A DNA stretch of 64,000 nt from assembly GCA_013215165.1 (NCBI GenBank), contig JABSRG010000004.1, forward strand, positions 33,777 through 97,776, read 5' to 3'. The position numbers and the translations under genes were made by a program. Below are positions 1 through 8,481 of the stretch, in pieces. Position 1 is the stretch's first letter, and each line of letters begins with the position of its first letter. This DNA comes from Opitutales bacterium (GTDB lineage Bacteria > Verrucomicrobiota > Verrucomicrobiia > Opitutales > JABSRG01). Below the pieces are notes generated by a model. That model worked only from the letters and a program-made list of their open reading frames with translations, did no database searches and was not told where the DNA came from.

Positions 1-675
1 TCCGAACACCGCCCCCATGGCGGGCATCCATCGTCGCTGCAATCGCGCCTCGGGAGCTATATCTTGAAAAACGAGATAAAGAATACCACCGCTCGCAAAC
101 AGCATCATGCAGGAGACAAGGGTGTCGTATGAAGCAAGGATGTAATAGCCACTGAGTCCAGCACATGGGCCCAGCAAAGCCATAGCAAAGAATGCGACTA
201 TCACGCGTCGACCGGACTTCTTGCTGTTCAAGGTCATTTCGCGGTATGCGTTAAAGCCCTCCGGCAAATTTTGAATGGCGATCATTGCGGCCAATAACTT
301 TGCAGTCGGGCTTCCCGAAGCCAATGATGCACCCAGTGCAATCGCCTCAGGAACGAAGTCCGACAGCATTGCCACTAACTGCCCGCCCGGGCTCTTGATT
401 TTGTCGAGTAGCACATCGAGCGCAAGAAATGCGAGCCCGCCACCCGCAAAACAAGTCGCAGCTAGCGGAATCGAAACCGATTCAATCCCCTCCGGCACCA
501 GCACAAGTGCAATCGCTGACAGGAGTGCGCCTCCACCAAACGCAATAATCCCATGCCGCATCTCAGAGTTCATCCAATTCGGATGAATGCTATCCGCACA
601 TGCAAGAAGCGCCCCCACAGGCATCGCAATGCCTGCCATCAACGTAAGGGCAACAACAGTCGTTACTTCATTCAT
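1..675 (-). CDS. ZIP family divalent metal transporter (C-terminus beyond window edge)
   Basis: Integral membrane transporter, probably for zinc or other divalent cations. The 225 visible residues from the ATG at 675 form about six hydrophobic segments. Two ZIP signature helices are visible: D-F-V-P-E-A near residues 107-112 and Q-N-L-P-E-G at 135-140, followed by F-Q-D-I-A-P-E near 203-209. The usual His-Asn-x-Pro-Glu-Gly form is altered (Asp and Gln for His), as in a known ZIP subfamily. The reading frame is open to base 1, so the C-terminus lies outside the window. Its start overlaps the end of a doubtful 66-aa upstream ORF by an ATGA junction. Family assignment is confident; substrate is inferred. 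Confidence 0.85.
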   Translation of the reverse strand, partial: MNEVTTVVALTLMAGIAMPVGALLACADSIHPNWMNSEMRHGIIAFGGGALLSAIALVLVPEGIESVSIPLAATCFAGGGLAFLALDVLLDKIKSPGGQLVAMLSDFVPEAIALGASLASGSPTAKLLAAMIAIQNLPEGFNAYREMTLNSKKSGRRVIVAFFAMALLGPCAGLSGYYILASYDTLVSCMMLFASGGILYLVFQDIAPEARLQRRWMPAMGAVFG

Positions 676-872
676 GCGACTGCTTGGTCATATGGGATAA
701 GAGTGAAGTTCAAAGGCAAAAAGTAGCGCAAGCTACTTGGACTTTTCTGGAATGGCACGACTTGTTGCAGTTCGTTTTGTTGCATCGAGGATGATTGAGG
801 CAAAGTGGATCGACCCGCTTTGGTTTCTGCGATCAAGTTTTGAAGATCTGTAAATCGGTGCCTCTTTTTCAT
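672..872 (-). CDS. doubtful 66-aa ORF upstream of the ZIP transporter
   Basis: Sixty-six codons ending in an ATGA overlap with the transporter start. That spacing is typical of translational coupling and is the only argument for it. The sequence is rich in Gln, Ser and Leu, has no cysteine, signal peptide or membrane segment, and I do not recognise it. It may be a small leader ORF or chance. Confidence 0.2.
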   Translation of the reverse strand: MKKRHRFTDLQNLIAETKAGRSTLPQSSSMQQNELQQVVPFQKSPSSLRYFLPLNFTLIPYDQAVA

Positions 873-875
873 TCC

Positions 876-1322
876 AATCGTTTATTTCAAATTCCCTTCT
901 TCGTCGTGATATTCTTGGAGCGATAATTCATTACCTTGGGTGGCTCTTCAACCGTCCCAACTCTGTTCACCCGCTCCGATTATTATCTTCATTTCGTGTA
1001 CTGCTGAGGCACCCTGATGGCCGTGTTATCCTATATTAGAGCCGCCGACTGGATATGGCCTTCCAGTGGCGGAGGTTGGATGTTGGCATTGGAACAGCAT
1101 ATTTTCTATTCAATAGCTAACAAGCAGGAAGGATGCGATAGGGATGATCTGTCAGTGAATGCCTATATCATACTTTATCTTTGCCACTCGTCTCGAGCGA
1201 AGCGGGCGCGAGGTGTTTGCTGTTTGGGCACAGATTCTTTATTCTGGGCTGCTGTGGGATTTAGAACGCATAGGGCATGCATAGCTTTTCCAAGATCGAG
1301 GCCGAGGGTGCAGGTATGTTTG
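876..1322. other. intergenic stretch with no supported gene
   Basis: About 450 bases between the 66-aa ORF and the doubtful reverse ORF at 1323-1562. A 131-codon plus-strand ORF (1017-1412) has a composition unlike the neighbouring genes and matches nothing I recognise. I saw no tRNA, no terminator hairpin with a T-run and no recognisable structured RNA. Confidence 0.5.
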
Positions 1323-1562
1323 TTAGCGCAATCTGCACAAATTCAGCCGCTTGGATTGTCTGACTTTGCTCAGGCTATGGATCATGTCAAAGCGTGCCCC
1401 TCCAATCATTGACGGCGATGGAGGGAAGCGCTTGAAGGGCATGAAAAGGAGACAACATCGCGCAAACAAAGAGCAGACTATCGCCTCGATTACTGCCCTA
1501 GACTGCGTCAGTGGAAACCTCAAAAAACTCTGCATGGGCTGGTAATCATACCCACCGCTCAC
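1323..1562 (-). pseudogene. possible remnant of a lasso-B2/transglutaminase-like protein
   Basis: A 79-codon ORF starting GTG at 1562, with an internal ATG at codon 10. It encodes a hydrophobic helix with the pattern E-A-I-V-x-S-L-F-A-R followed by L-F-M-P-F-K-R-F, and later an I-H-S-L-S-K-V segment. This resembles the N-terminal helix of the lasso peptide B2 / transglutaminase-core-3 family, but the catalytic Cys-His region is missing and the frame ends early. It lies 13 bases downstream of the NRDE gene. It could equally be chance; the assignment is pattern memory only. Confidence 0.22.
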
Positions 1563-1575
1563 TTTATAGATTCGC

Positions 1576-2304
1576 TCAGTCTACATCTGCATAACAAAAC
1601 CGATGAGACGTAGCGTCACCTTCATTCAGTCGACTGCTTGTCGCCAATGCCCACTCTGGCCAATAGCGGAAGTCTACTTGGTGTGCATTGATGACAACCT
1701 GAGAAATACTCTTTGTGTGCGTCAGGGGCCTATCCACGCGCACAGAATCGCGGGGATGCGCTTCGCTGGTAATCGTGTGAAATTCGTTCAACACCCTTTG
1801 TGGACTGAGTTCTCCCTGAGCTCGAAAGTGCTCCCAAAGCTGATATCGATAACGTCTCACCTCATCAAGACGCTCCGATGATGAGGTCAGGCACAGGGGG
1901 AGTTGTTTTCTCTGAACATCTAACTGAACGCCATCCCATGAGGCTATCTCCACACTATATCGATCCACGCGGACGCAATCGAAGGGGCTAAAATCAGAAA
2001 GTCTGAAATAGTCTTTAAGCCGAACAAGCGATACGGATTCATCCGCCTTCAAGAGAATTGGAATAATCCCACCTCGCGAAATCTGGCCTGGTTGAGCGTT
2101 CTCATCTTGATAGCGATTGAGTATGGCGAAGACCACGCCTTCAGCATGCGCGCCCAACCATGTCCCCCTCGACTCTTCATCGACTGGATAACAATACTCC
2201 GAGTTCGTTTCCATATGATGTGACTCCACACGTGAACGCAGCTCATCGCGGTTCACCGATATAACGATAGAGTCTTGGTATGGCACTACTGACAGGGTGC
2301 ACAT
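1576..2304 (-). CDS. NRDE family protein (TANGO2 homologue)
   Basis: Predicted cytoplasmic protein of 242 aa belonging to the NRDE/TANGO2 family. It begins Met-Cys-Thr-Leu, placing a conserved Cys at position 2 as in N-terminal nucleophile folds, and carries the signature N-R-D-E at residues 18-21. A conserved G-T-W-L-G follows near residue 47. The biochemical role of bacterial members is unsettled; the animal homologue is linked to lipid or heme handling. The ATG overlaps the stop of the preceding DinB-like gene by one base (TGATG), so the two are probably co-translated. Family certain, function unknown. Confidence 0.85.
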   Translation of the reverse strand: MCTLSVVPYQDSIVISVNRDELRSRVESHHMETNSEYCYPVDEESRGTWLGAHAEGVVFAILNRYQDENAQPGQISRGGIIPILLKADESVSLVRLKDYFRLSDFSPFDCVRVDRYSVEIASWDGVQLDVQRKQLPLCLTSSSERLDEVRRYRYQLWEHFRAQGELSPQRVLNEFHTITSEAHPRDSVRVDRPLTHTKSISQVVINAHQVDFRYWPEWALATSSRLNEGDATSHRFCYADVD

Positions 2305-2804
2305 CAGTCGTTGCCTCTCTCATAGCTTGCAGTCGCTGGGGCTAAACCAATGTGGTCCGCTAGGCATAAGCCCCGTTGTCCAAGTAGCACCTTAATCATG
2401 GCGGCGTGATGAATGGTGTGATTGACCACCCAGAGGATCTCGCGGAAGAGAAAGGATTCAAACTCGCCGACTTCGGTTTCGCTACAACTGATCTCAGAGA
2501 CCACACGCACACTTCGATCTTTGTAGGTAAACATACACAGTTGCTCGCGGATAATCGCAATCTCCCGTTTCGCAGCATCGACATCCGTCTCCATAGGGCT
2601 CTGACGACTCCGTAAATTGTAGTCTACTACATCGCTGTCTTCGAGAAGTAGCAGGGCCTTGTAATGGTCAAGGGCATGACGCACATGACTGCCGACTCGA
2701 GTGTCGATATAAAGCACCGCCGTTTGATTATCGGGCAATTTAAGGATGGCATCCAGGATCTCTTCGATCTGGCTCAGGGTATCAATGAGAGCACTAAGCA
2801 ACAT
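2304..2804 (-). CDS. DinB-like four-helix-bundle protein
   Basis: A 166-aa mostly helical protein. Metal-ligand-type histidines are spaced as in the DinB/YfiT superfamily: an H-x-x-H-A-L-D-H cluster near residue 42 and a C-terminal N-H-T-I-H-H-A-A-M-I helix near residue 130. Bacterial DinB-like proteins include thiol-dependent transferases, but no substrate can be read here. It overlaps the 3' end of the upstream acyltransferase gene by 11 bases and shares a TGATG junction with the NRDE gene, so it sits inside one minus-strand operon. The family call is moderately confident. Confidence 0.7.
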   Translation of the reverse strand: MLLSALIDTLSQIEEILDAILKLPDNQTAVLYIDTRVGSHVRHALDHYKALLLLEDSDVVDYNLRSRQSPMETDVDAAKREIAIIREQLCMFTYKDRSVRVVSEISCSETEVGEFESFLFREILWVVNHTIHHAAMIKVLLGQRGLCLADHIGLAPATASYERGND

Positions 2805-4575
2805 GTTCTGGTTCGGGTTGTGAGAAATAGCTCGAATCTTCTAGTCCGAAATAACGCTTGAGGTGCCGCTTGGGCATTTGGCGTAAGTCGAGGACGATGA
2901 GTCCATCGAGTGAGTGATTAAAGTCTTGGTTAACCGTGAAAGAGACGAACTTGCCATTGAGCGCGAGGTAATGGCGTATCAATACCGGGACTTTCAGAGC
3001 GGAATCGACGCACCCCAACAACTTGTTCAATACGGGAATCGTATAAAGTCCCTCGAGTTGCTTATCTGTCCAAGGACGCTGATTGAGCTCGATTGGATTG
3101 CGGGCTCGCACAATCTTTTTAAGCGATTCCTCGCTACCATAATATTTGAGAAGCGAGTCGCGTAACAAACAGCTGGCTAAACGCGAATACTGAGGTGAGA
3201 TACTCACGCAACCAAACAGGGTGTGATAGCCGCGATGCCGGACAGTGTAGCTTCCGATGCCTTTCCACAGGAGCTCGAGAGCGTCAGGGCGTCGCTGATA
3301 CTCAGAAGCCACAAACGAGCGACCCGCCTCGATGGCGGCACCAATCGAGTCCAAGAAACGTTGGTCATATCTAAAAAGCGAATGACTGTAGACACCAGCC
3401 AGTCCAGCTTGTTTGACGATCTGATCTACCCGGCCCAGGCGGTATCCGCCGGCGATTCGCCCCTTCACCCGATCCCAGAGTAAGAGATGATCATAGAGCG
3501 GATCGAAACGGTCGCTATCCAGGGCAAGTCCCGTCCCTTCGTCGACATTACGGAAGGTTCGCTCACGTTCGATAGCCAACTGGCGCATGACCGGTCCCAT
3601 TTTATCATGCGGCATCGCGTAGACTTCAAAATCGCCCCGTTCGATCAGCCGGTAAGTGCTTTGCTTAGACAGATGATCCCGCAGCAACGCTGCGTCTAAG
3701 TCTGGACAAAGAGCATCGATATTGGCTCCAGATTTTTCCTCAATAGATTTGTTATCTTTTAGAAGCTCACAGGTAAGTCTGAGAAATCCCGTCGCTGTTT
3801 CGGGATCCTTGAACACAGCCAAATCGCGCGCTGGAACCATGCGTCCGACATAGAGATCGAGGCGGCTCCCCTGCTTCTTGATCATAGCTCTAGGGAGTAA
3901 TAGGGTGCGCAACCGTTTGTGGATAAAGGCGGAAAGGTAGAAGGCGTTTCCATTTTTTCCAGCTACAAACATCGGAAGGAGCGGGACCTGCAGTCGCATC
4001 GCCAGGCGTGTGATCATAGGATTCCAGTTCACATCAGTGACACTCATTGACGGCACTTCAATGGTGGATACTGTACCGGCTGGAAAGATCAGGACAGCTC
4101 CACCCTTATGGACGTGCTTAATGACTGCGCGCACACCTTTGCCATTCTCGATTTGCTTACCGGGACTGAGCACATCCACACCGATAAAAAGCTCATGAAA
4201 CTCAGGAAAAATCTTGAGTAAGTCATTGGTCAAAACCTTCAAGTCGGGTCTTATTTTCAGAAGCATCTGGGCAATCAACATTCCTTCAACCCCTCCCAGT
4301 GGATGATTTGCTACGATGAAGAGCGGTCCCGAATCTGGCACTGCATCCAACAGCTCTCGATGATGTACTGTCACATCTAGCTTCAGCTTGCCCAATACGA
4401 AATCGAGGAACGGCCCATGCTTTCCATAGCTTGATGAATGTTCCCGCAGCCACTCTTCATACCAGGCCTCCAAAGCGTCGACTCGCGAAATGTGTTTGAG
4501 AGCAGTGCGCGCCAGGGGACCTTGTTGACGCCATACGCTGAGTGGATTGTCTCGGATATTCTTCACAGTTACCAC
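2794..4575 (-). CDS. PlsC-type acyltransferase fused to OlsB-type N-acyltransferase (OlsF-like)
   Basis: A 593-aa two-domain enzyme. The N-terminal half is a lysophospholipid acyltransferase with N-H-P-L-G-G-V-E-G at residues 90-98 (acyltransferase motif I) and F-P-A-G-T-V further on. The C-terminal half (about 310-560) is a GNAT-fold OlsB/hemolysin-type acyl-ACP N-acyltransferase with R-x-F-R-N-V-D-E-G, an Y-R-L-G-R strand and S-P-Q-Y-S-R. This architecture matches OlsF-type bifunctional enzymes that make ornithine or related aminolipids: the N-terminal domain O-acylates and the C-terminal domain N-acylates. The start is GTG at 4575, nine bases after the ATP-grasp gene. The amino substrate (ornithine, glycine or other) is not readable. 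Family confident, product inferred. Confidence 0.8.
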   Translation of the reverse strand: MVTVKNIRDNPLSVWRQQGPLARTALKHISRVDALEAWYEEWLREHSSSYGKHGPFLDFVLGKLKLDVTVHHRELLDAVPDSGPLFIVANHPLGGVEGMLIAQMLLKIRPDLKVLTNDLLKIFPEFHELFIGVDVLSPGKQIENGKGVRAVIKHVHKGGAVLIFPAGTVSTIEVPSMSVTDVNWNPMITRLAMRLQVPLLPMFVAGKNGNAFYLSAFIHKRLRTLLLPRAMIKKQGSRLDLYVGRMVPARDLAVFKDPETATGFLRLTCELLKDNKSIEEKSGANIDALCPDLDAALLRDHLSKQSTYRLIERGDFEVYAMPHDKMGPVMRQLAIERERTFRNVDEGTGLALDSDRFDPLYDHLLLWDRVKGRIAGGYRLGRVDQIVKQAGLAGVYSHSLFRYDQRFLDSIGAAIEAGRSFVASEYQRRPDALELLWKGIGSYTVRHRGYHTLFGCVSISPQYSRLASCLLRDSLLKYYGSEESLKKIVRARNPIELNQRPWTDKQLEGLYTIPVLNKLLGCVDSALKVPVLIRHYLALNGKFVSFTVNQDFNHSLDGLIVLDLRQMPKRHLKRYFGLEDSSYFSQPEPEHVA

Positions 4576-4584
4576 TTCTACGGA

Positions 4585-5712
4585 TCAATCCGTCAGCGGA
4601 TAGTTCCGCGTCAAACGCCGCTCCTCGCGTAGCCGTTCTAAGAAATAGCCCAAACGCGGAGGGCGGAGACCGTTTCGACGGTGATGGGCGCCAATTTTAA
4701 AAAGTGTGCGGTACTGCCAGGTCAGTTCCTTGAATGCAGTCAGGAGCGAGGTATCTTTGTCCCAGATATGAATAGATTCTGAGCTGGCACCATTGATTTC
4801 GACGACCTCTAGAGTCTCGCCCAATTTCAGAGATGCGACATCGCGAAATTTCACATCGAGGCGGCCATAGAAAAATTCTGGGATGTCCGCCATGATTTCA
4901 GCGACACGAAGTCGCAGCGCCTCGGTAATAAATTCAGAAGCATTTTTGAAGATGGCGCCTTTGCTGTGACTCGCAGAAAAGACAAGCTTCACGACCTCAC
5001 CGGACTCGGGCACCTCAGACCAGCGCTCACGGAAACGCGCGTGATATAGATGCTGCAACTGCCCAGCTCGCGGATCTGCCTCGACCAATTCACTCAGAGT
5101 GCGTTGCCCATCACCGACGACGTGCGGTGTATACTTAAACGTCATTGAGGGAATCGAGACCTCACCTGTCTCTGGATTTTTTACGTAAAAGATGCCTACT
5201 TCCGGCTCCCAAGATGCTAGTTGCTGGCATACGAGTTGAGCTCCCTTTGGATACAGAGAAATGACCTCGGCTAGCTGATCGCGACTCTTGATCAGCTTCA
5301 CACCCACCCCACGGCAGCCGATATCAGGCTTACACACAAAAGGCAGAGTAATGCCGATGGCTTCCGCGCTTTTTAAACAGGTATCCAGCTGCTGTGACAA
5401 AGGCCGATTCCCCACGGCGTAGATAATCCAGGGAAGAATCACCTCGGCGGCTTTACCCGTAGCCTGTCCGAGTAATGTGCTTTTGGGCATCCCTACCATG
5501 CCCGCAACCGGCACATTGGGGTTGGCCAAGAATGGGAGCGTAAACGAACGATACCATACAGTCAGAAGAATCCATTGAACCGCGACCGGCGCATACATCA
5601 CCCAAGTGGGCCAAAACTCAAAAAATGAAACCTGCCGACCATCCGTCGTCGAAGCACTTTGGAATGCTCGATCAAAATCTACAGAAGGCGGTGTTGAGTC
5701 TACGCTGGACAT
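4585..5712 (-). CDS. ATP-grasp ligase-like protein with hydrophobic N-terminus
   Basis: A 375-aa protein. Residues about 28-70 contain a W-P-T-W-V-M-Y-A-P segment and a hydrophobic stretch that may bind the membrane. The rest looks like an ATP-grasp fold: F-V-C-K-P-D-I-G-C-R-G-V-G-V near residue 126 is the nucleotide-binding loop, and G-R-L-D-V-K-F followed by V-V-E-I-N-G-A-S near 285-305 is the Mg-ATP binding region with its Glu/Asn pair. ATP-grasp enzymes usually join a carboxylate to an amine. It lies nine bases upstream of the OlsF-like acyltransferase in the same direction, suggesting it modifies or supplies the amino head group of a lipid. That role is inference. Confidence 0.7.
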   Translation of the reverse strand: MSSVDSTPPSVDFDRAFQSASTTDGRQVSFFEFWPTWVMYAPVAVQWILLTVWYRSFTLPFLANPNVPVAGMVGMPKSTLLGQATGKAAEVILPWIIYAVGNRPLSQQLDTCLKSAEAIGITLPFVCKPDIGCRGVGVKLIKSRDQLAEVISLYPKGAQLVCQQLASWEPEVGIFYVKNPETGEVSIPSMTFKYTPHVVGDGQRTLSELVEADPRAGQLQHLYHARFRERWSEVPESGEVVKLVFSASHSKGAIFKNASEFITEALRLRVAEIMADIPEFFYGRLDVKFRDVASLKLGETLEVVEINGASSESIHIWDKDTSLLTAFKELTWQYRTLFKIGAHHRRNGLRPPRLGYFLERLREERRLTRNYPLTD

Positions 5713-5736
5713 GCGGGGGGGAGTGCGCGAGGGAGC

Positions 5737-6192
5737 TTATTCTTTCAGGTCGACTAGCTTTGGGTAGGTTTCATTTGCAGTCTCTATGAAGGCGGCGCGA
5801 TTTTCCTGCCAGGCTTGATCGATATCGCGGTTGTAGTTCAGGTAAAGTTTCCCATCGAGAACTGTGAAAACTTTGGGATCGCCTTTGGCTAATTTACCCT
5901 GAGCCACAGCCCAAGCACAGTAGCCACCGAACTGAGGAGCAAAAGCTTCTGGATCAGCTTCGAAACTCATTTTATTCTCTTCACTTGCGAACAACCATGT
6001 AGCGCTGCGCCACGTAAGCTTGTGCCTCTTTGAGCCCTTCACCGGCTGATTATCCTCTGAATAATAAGAAACGGCGTCATAACCGCCCAATGCTGTTTTG
6101 CCAAACAATCCCGTGTAGATCGGAGAGTCCGCTTGTAGGAAGCTTCCTGAGAAGACTAAGAAGAGGCAGAGACAAATATGTGAATACTTCAT
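5737..6192 (-). CDS. secreted YHS-domain protein
   Basis: A 151-aa protein with a signal peptide (residues 1 to about 21, hydrophobic core L-C-L-F-L-V-F, cleavage likely after Leu-Gln-Ala). The mature part carries a YHS-type domain: a G-Y-D-A-V-S-Y-Y strand near 37-44, then K-H-x-L-T-W and F-G-G-Y-C-A-W-A-V near 88-96. Proteins of this type are often linked to metal or haem handling in the periplasm. It lies 24 bases upstream of the ATP-grasp gene on the same strand. Family confident; function unknown. Confidence 0.8.
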   Translation of the reverse strand: MKYSHICLCLFLVFSGSFLQADSPIYTGLFGKTALGGYDAVSYYSEDNQPVKGSKRHKLTWRSATWLFASEENKMSFEADPEAFAPQFGGYCAWAVAQGKLAKGDPKVFTVLDGKLYLNYNRDIDQAWQENRAAFIETANETYPKLVDLKE

Positions 6193-6220
6193 GCGGTATC
6201 AGACGGATACATCCGAAAAC

Positions 6221-6661
6221 TTATTCCCGAACTCGAAGTAGCTTGGCTCTTTCCCCTTGGTAAAACTCTAGGTAACACAAGAACCCCACTACATAGATAC
6301 TCCCCCAAATAATTCCCGGTAAAATCGTCGCCAAGGTATTGGGATTCCCGACCAAAGACTGAAGCGCCCAAGGAAGGCTCACAATAATGGTTAAACCTAC
6401 CATGAAGCCCGTGACCATGCCCCACAATGCACGCCCCAACTTTAGGTAGACTTGCCGCACGATATAGGTGAGAAATAAGGTCGAGGTGAACGCATAGCTC
6501 GCCTGCACCGAGCCAGTAACGGCCGCGATCCTCACGCCATCTCCCCAATTTACAAAGACTGCCCAGCCGCCGTAAACCAAGGCAGCTAGAATACCTGACA
6601 ACAGGTCAAATGCCTGAACATGACTCCGAATGAATCGGTAGAATCTGTTGGAAAAAATCAT
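6221..6661 (-). CDS. small integral membrane protein of unknown function
   Basis: The open frame extends upstream to 6967 but the upstream part lies antisense to fmt. I chose the ATG at 6661, giving 146 aa. The protein has about four hydrophobic segments (V-Y-G-G-W-A-V-F-V-N-W, a Phe/Leu/Tyr-rich second helix, G-M-V-T-G-F-M-V-G-L-T and I-I-W-G-S-I-Y-V-V-G) and a basic C-terminus. I do not recognise the family. No clear Shine-Dalgarno sequence precedes the ATG; a GTG 66 bases upstream is an alternative start. It diverges from fmt with about 145 bases between the two starts. Confidence 0.6.
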   Translation of the reverse strand: MIFSNRFYRFIRSHVQAFDLLSGILAALVYGGWAVFVNWGDGVRIAAVTGSVQASYAFTSTLFLTYIVRQVYLKLGRALWGMVTGFMVGLTIIVSLPWALQSLVGNPNTLATILPGIIWGSIYVVGFLCYLEFYQGERAKLLRVRE

Positions 6662-6806
6662 GGCGAGAGAGGCGTTGTCGGAGGCTACGATCCACAAGGG
6701 ATAAGACCAAAATCCCACAATTTTGATCAAGATCCGATTGATTTTATTCCTCTGCCGCCCTGACAACGGTTGATTTGTTCGCTCTCTACAGCGCATCATA
6801 CGCCTC

Positions 6807-7808
6807 ATGCAAACCCGCCGCATCGTATTCATGGCCTCCGATCCCATCGCTCTACCAGCATTGGAATGGAGCAACGCTCCTGATAATGGACTCGAATTAG
6901 TCGCCGTTTTCACGCAACCGGATCGGCGTGTTGGGCGCGGCAAAAAACTCACACCGAATGAAGTCAAGATTTGGGCTGAAGCGAAGAATATCCAGGTTCA
7001 TCAGCCCGAAAGGCTTGGAGCTGAGACCGTGCGATGGTTCCGGGAGCAGTCCATCGATCTCTGTTTGGTGATGGCATATGGACACTTCCTTAAACAGGAC
7101 CTGCTCGATGCTCCGAGCTATGGCACGCTGAACCTTCATGGATCGATCCTTCCAAGCTACCGCGGGGCATGTCCTGTCGAAGCTTCGATTTTAGATGGTT
7201 TGACGGAAACGGGAGTATCGCTGATGCGGCTCGTCAAGAAGATGGATGCTGGGCCCGTTGTAGACGTTGAGAAGATCCCGATTTATCCCGACGACACCGC
7301 GCCTATTTTGCGCACTCGTATGGCTCATGCGTGTCCAGCCCTTCTCGATCGTGCTCTCTCGAGAGTCTTCGACGGAACAGCACCACTCGATGAACAGGAT
7401 CACAAATCAGCAAGCTTTGTGCGGAGGCTGTTCAAGGCCGATGGAATCATCGATTTCTCACTCTCCGCTCAAGAAATCGAACGACGCTCCCGAGCATTTT
7501 CGCCCTGGCCTGGAACGGTGATACGTTTTGGCGACGATAACATCAAGGTCGAGGGAGTCAAAATCGGGCGCGGCATAGACGCAACTGCTGGTACCGTAAT
7601 CGAAACCGACCCAGGGCTGGGCATACAGTGTGGCGAGGATGCCATCTTTCCACAGAAGCTGCAGCGCCCTGGAGGTAAGATGCTCCCCACCAAAGACTTC
7701 CTAAATGGCTACAATCTGACAGTGGGCATGCGGGCAAATTGGGTTCCCTCGGAACCCGTGATCACGGCGCAACCATACGGTTATACGCAGGTTAGAAATA
7801 CTCAGTAA
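6807..7808 (+). CDS. fmt: methionyl-tRNA formyltransferase
   Basis: Formylates the amino group of initiator Met-tRNA using 10-formyltetrahydrofolate. The 333-aa protein has the hallmark loop H-G-S-I-L-P-S-Y-R-G-A, containing the catalytic His and the folate-binding S-L-L-P-type motif, an N-terminal I-V-F-M-A-S-D-P Rossmann start, and a C-terminal OB-fold region with F-S-P-W-P-G-T. Length is normal for the family. It stands apart from the usual def-fmt pair: the next gene is a LysM protein 48 bases downstream. Confidence 0.95.
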   Translation: MQTRRIVFMASDPIALPALEWSNAPDNGLELVAVFTQPDRRVGRGKKLTPNEVKIWAEAKNIQVHQPERLGAETVRWFREQSIDLCLVMAYGHFLKQDLLDAPSYGTLNLHGSILPSYRGACPVEASILDGLTETGVSLMRLVKKMDAGPVVDVEKIPIYPDDTAPILRTRMAHACPALLDRALSRVFDGTAPLDEQDHKSASFVRRLFKADGIIDFSLSAQEIERRSRAFSPWPGTVIRFGDDNIKVEGVKIGRGIDATAGTVIETDPGLGIQCGEDAIFPQKLQRPGGKMLPTKDFLNGYNLTVGMRANWVPSEPVITAQPYGYTQVRNTQ

Positions 7809-7856
7809 TTCAAAATAGATTTGAACGCACCGAAGCGTTTCGATGTTTAAATTTTC

Positions 7857-8471
7857 ATGACTTTTCTACTTCGCACCTTCACTCGCTTTTTTCCTTTATT
7901 TTGCATCACGACTGCATCCCTTTGGGCTCAGTCTGACGATCTACGTCTCAGAGTCGCAAACATGGCTCAAGACCTTGGACTCCTCACGCGCGAGGTGCGC
8001 GCCTTACGCTTAGAAATCGACACGCTGCGCGGTGAAAACCAGGCCCTCATCGAACGATTGAGAAATAGCGATGCACTGCGCGCTCAGATGCTCGTTCTCG
8101 GCGAGAAGCTCGACTCAGAAGTGACTCGTATCGAAAGGGCCATCACCACATCAGATCAAGCGCTCAAGAAAGAGGTGCTCACCACAGTTGCTGATCAAAT
8201 CGACCTACTCACCGCTCAAATCAGCAAGACGCTCAATGCCCTCGGACAGGTCAGCCAGACCCAACCAGCAGCGCCGACTCAGCCAAGTATCGTTTTTGAC
8301 GATGACTACCCGGTCGGTGGTCTGCCCTACGAGGTGATCAGCGGTGATACCTTAAGTGGGATCGCTCAGAAAATGAAATCGCGGGTGATCTGGATTCAAA
8401 AAGCAAACAAGATTGCTGATCCCACGAAACTTCGAGTTGGCCAAACTCTGTTCATCCCTCAAGCTGACTGA
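7857..8471 (+). CDS. secreted coiled-coil protein with C-terminal LysM domain
   Basis: A 204-aa protein. Residues 1 to about 25 are a signal peptide ending Leu-Trp-Ala-Gln. Residues about 28-125 form a heptad-rich coiled coil (R-A-L-R-L-E-I-D-T-L-R-G-E-N). A Pro/Gln-rich linker leads to a LysM domain at about 155-203 (Y-E-V-I-S-G-D-T-L-S-G-I-A, then L-R-V-G-Q-T-L-F-I-P). LysM binds peptidoglycan glycan, so this is probably a periplasmic or cell-wall protein. It ends 10 bases before parB, and together with parB may form a chromosome/cell-envelope operon. Confidence 0.8.
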   Translation: MTFLLRTFTRFFPLFCITTASLWAQSDDLRLRVANMAQDLGLLTREVRALRLEIDTLRGENQALIERLRNSDALRAQMLVLGEKLDSEVTRIERAITTSDQALKKEVLTTVADQIDLLTAQISKTLNALGQVSQTQPAAPTQPSIVFDDDYPVGGLPYEVISGDTLSGIAQKMKSRVIWIQKANKIADPTKLRVGQTLFIPQAD

Positions 8472-8481
8472 TTTTTACACT

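Noticed and set aside
1017..1412. 131-codon plus-strand ORF
   Set aside because: Composition is unlike the neighbours, no motif, and it overlaps the reverse ORF at 1323-1562.
6662..6967. Long N-terminus for the minus-strand membrane protein
   Set aside because: It is antisense to the start of fmt and would have a basic, non-conserved N-terminus.
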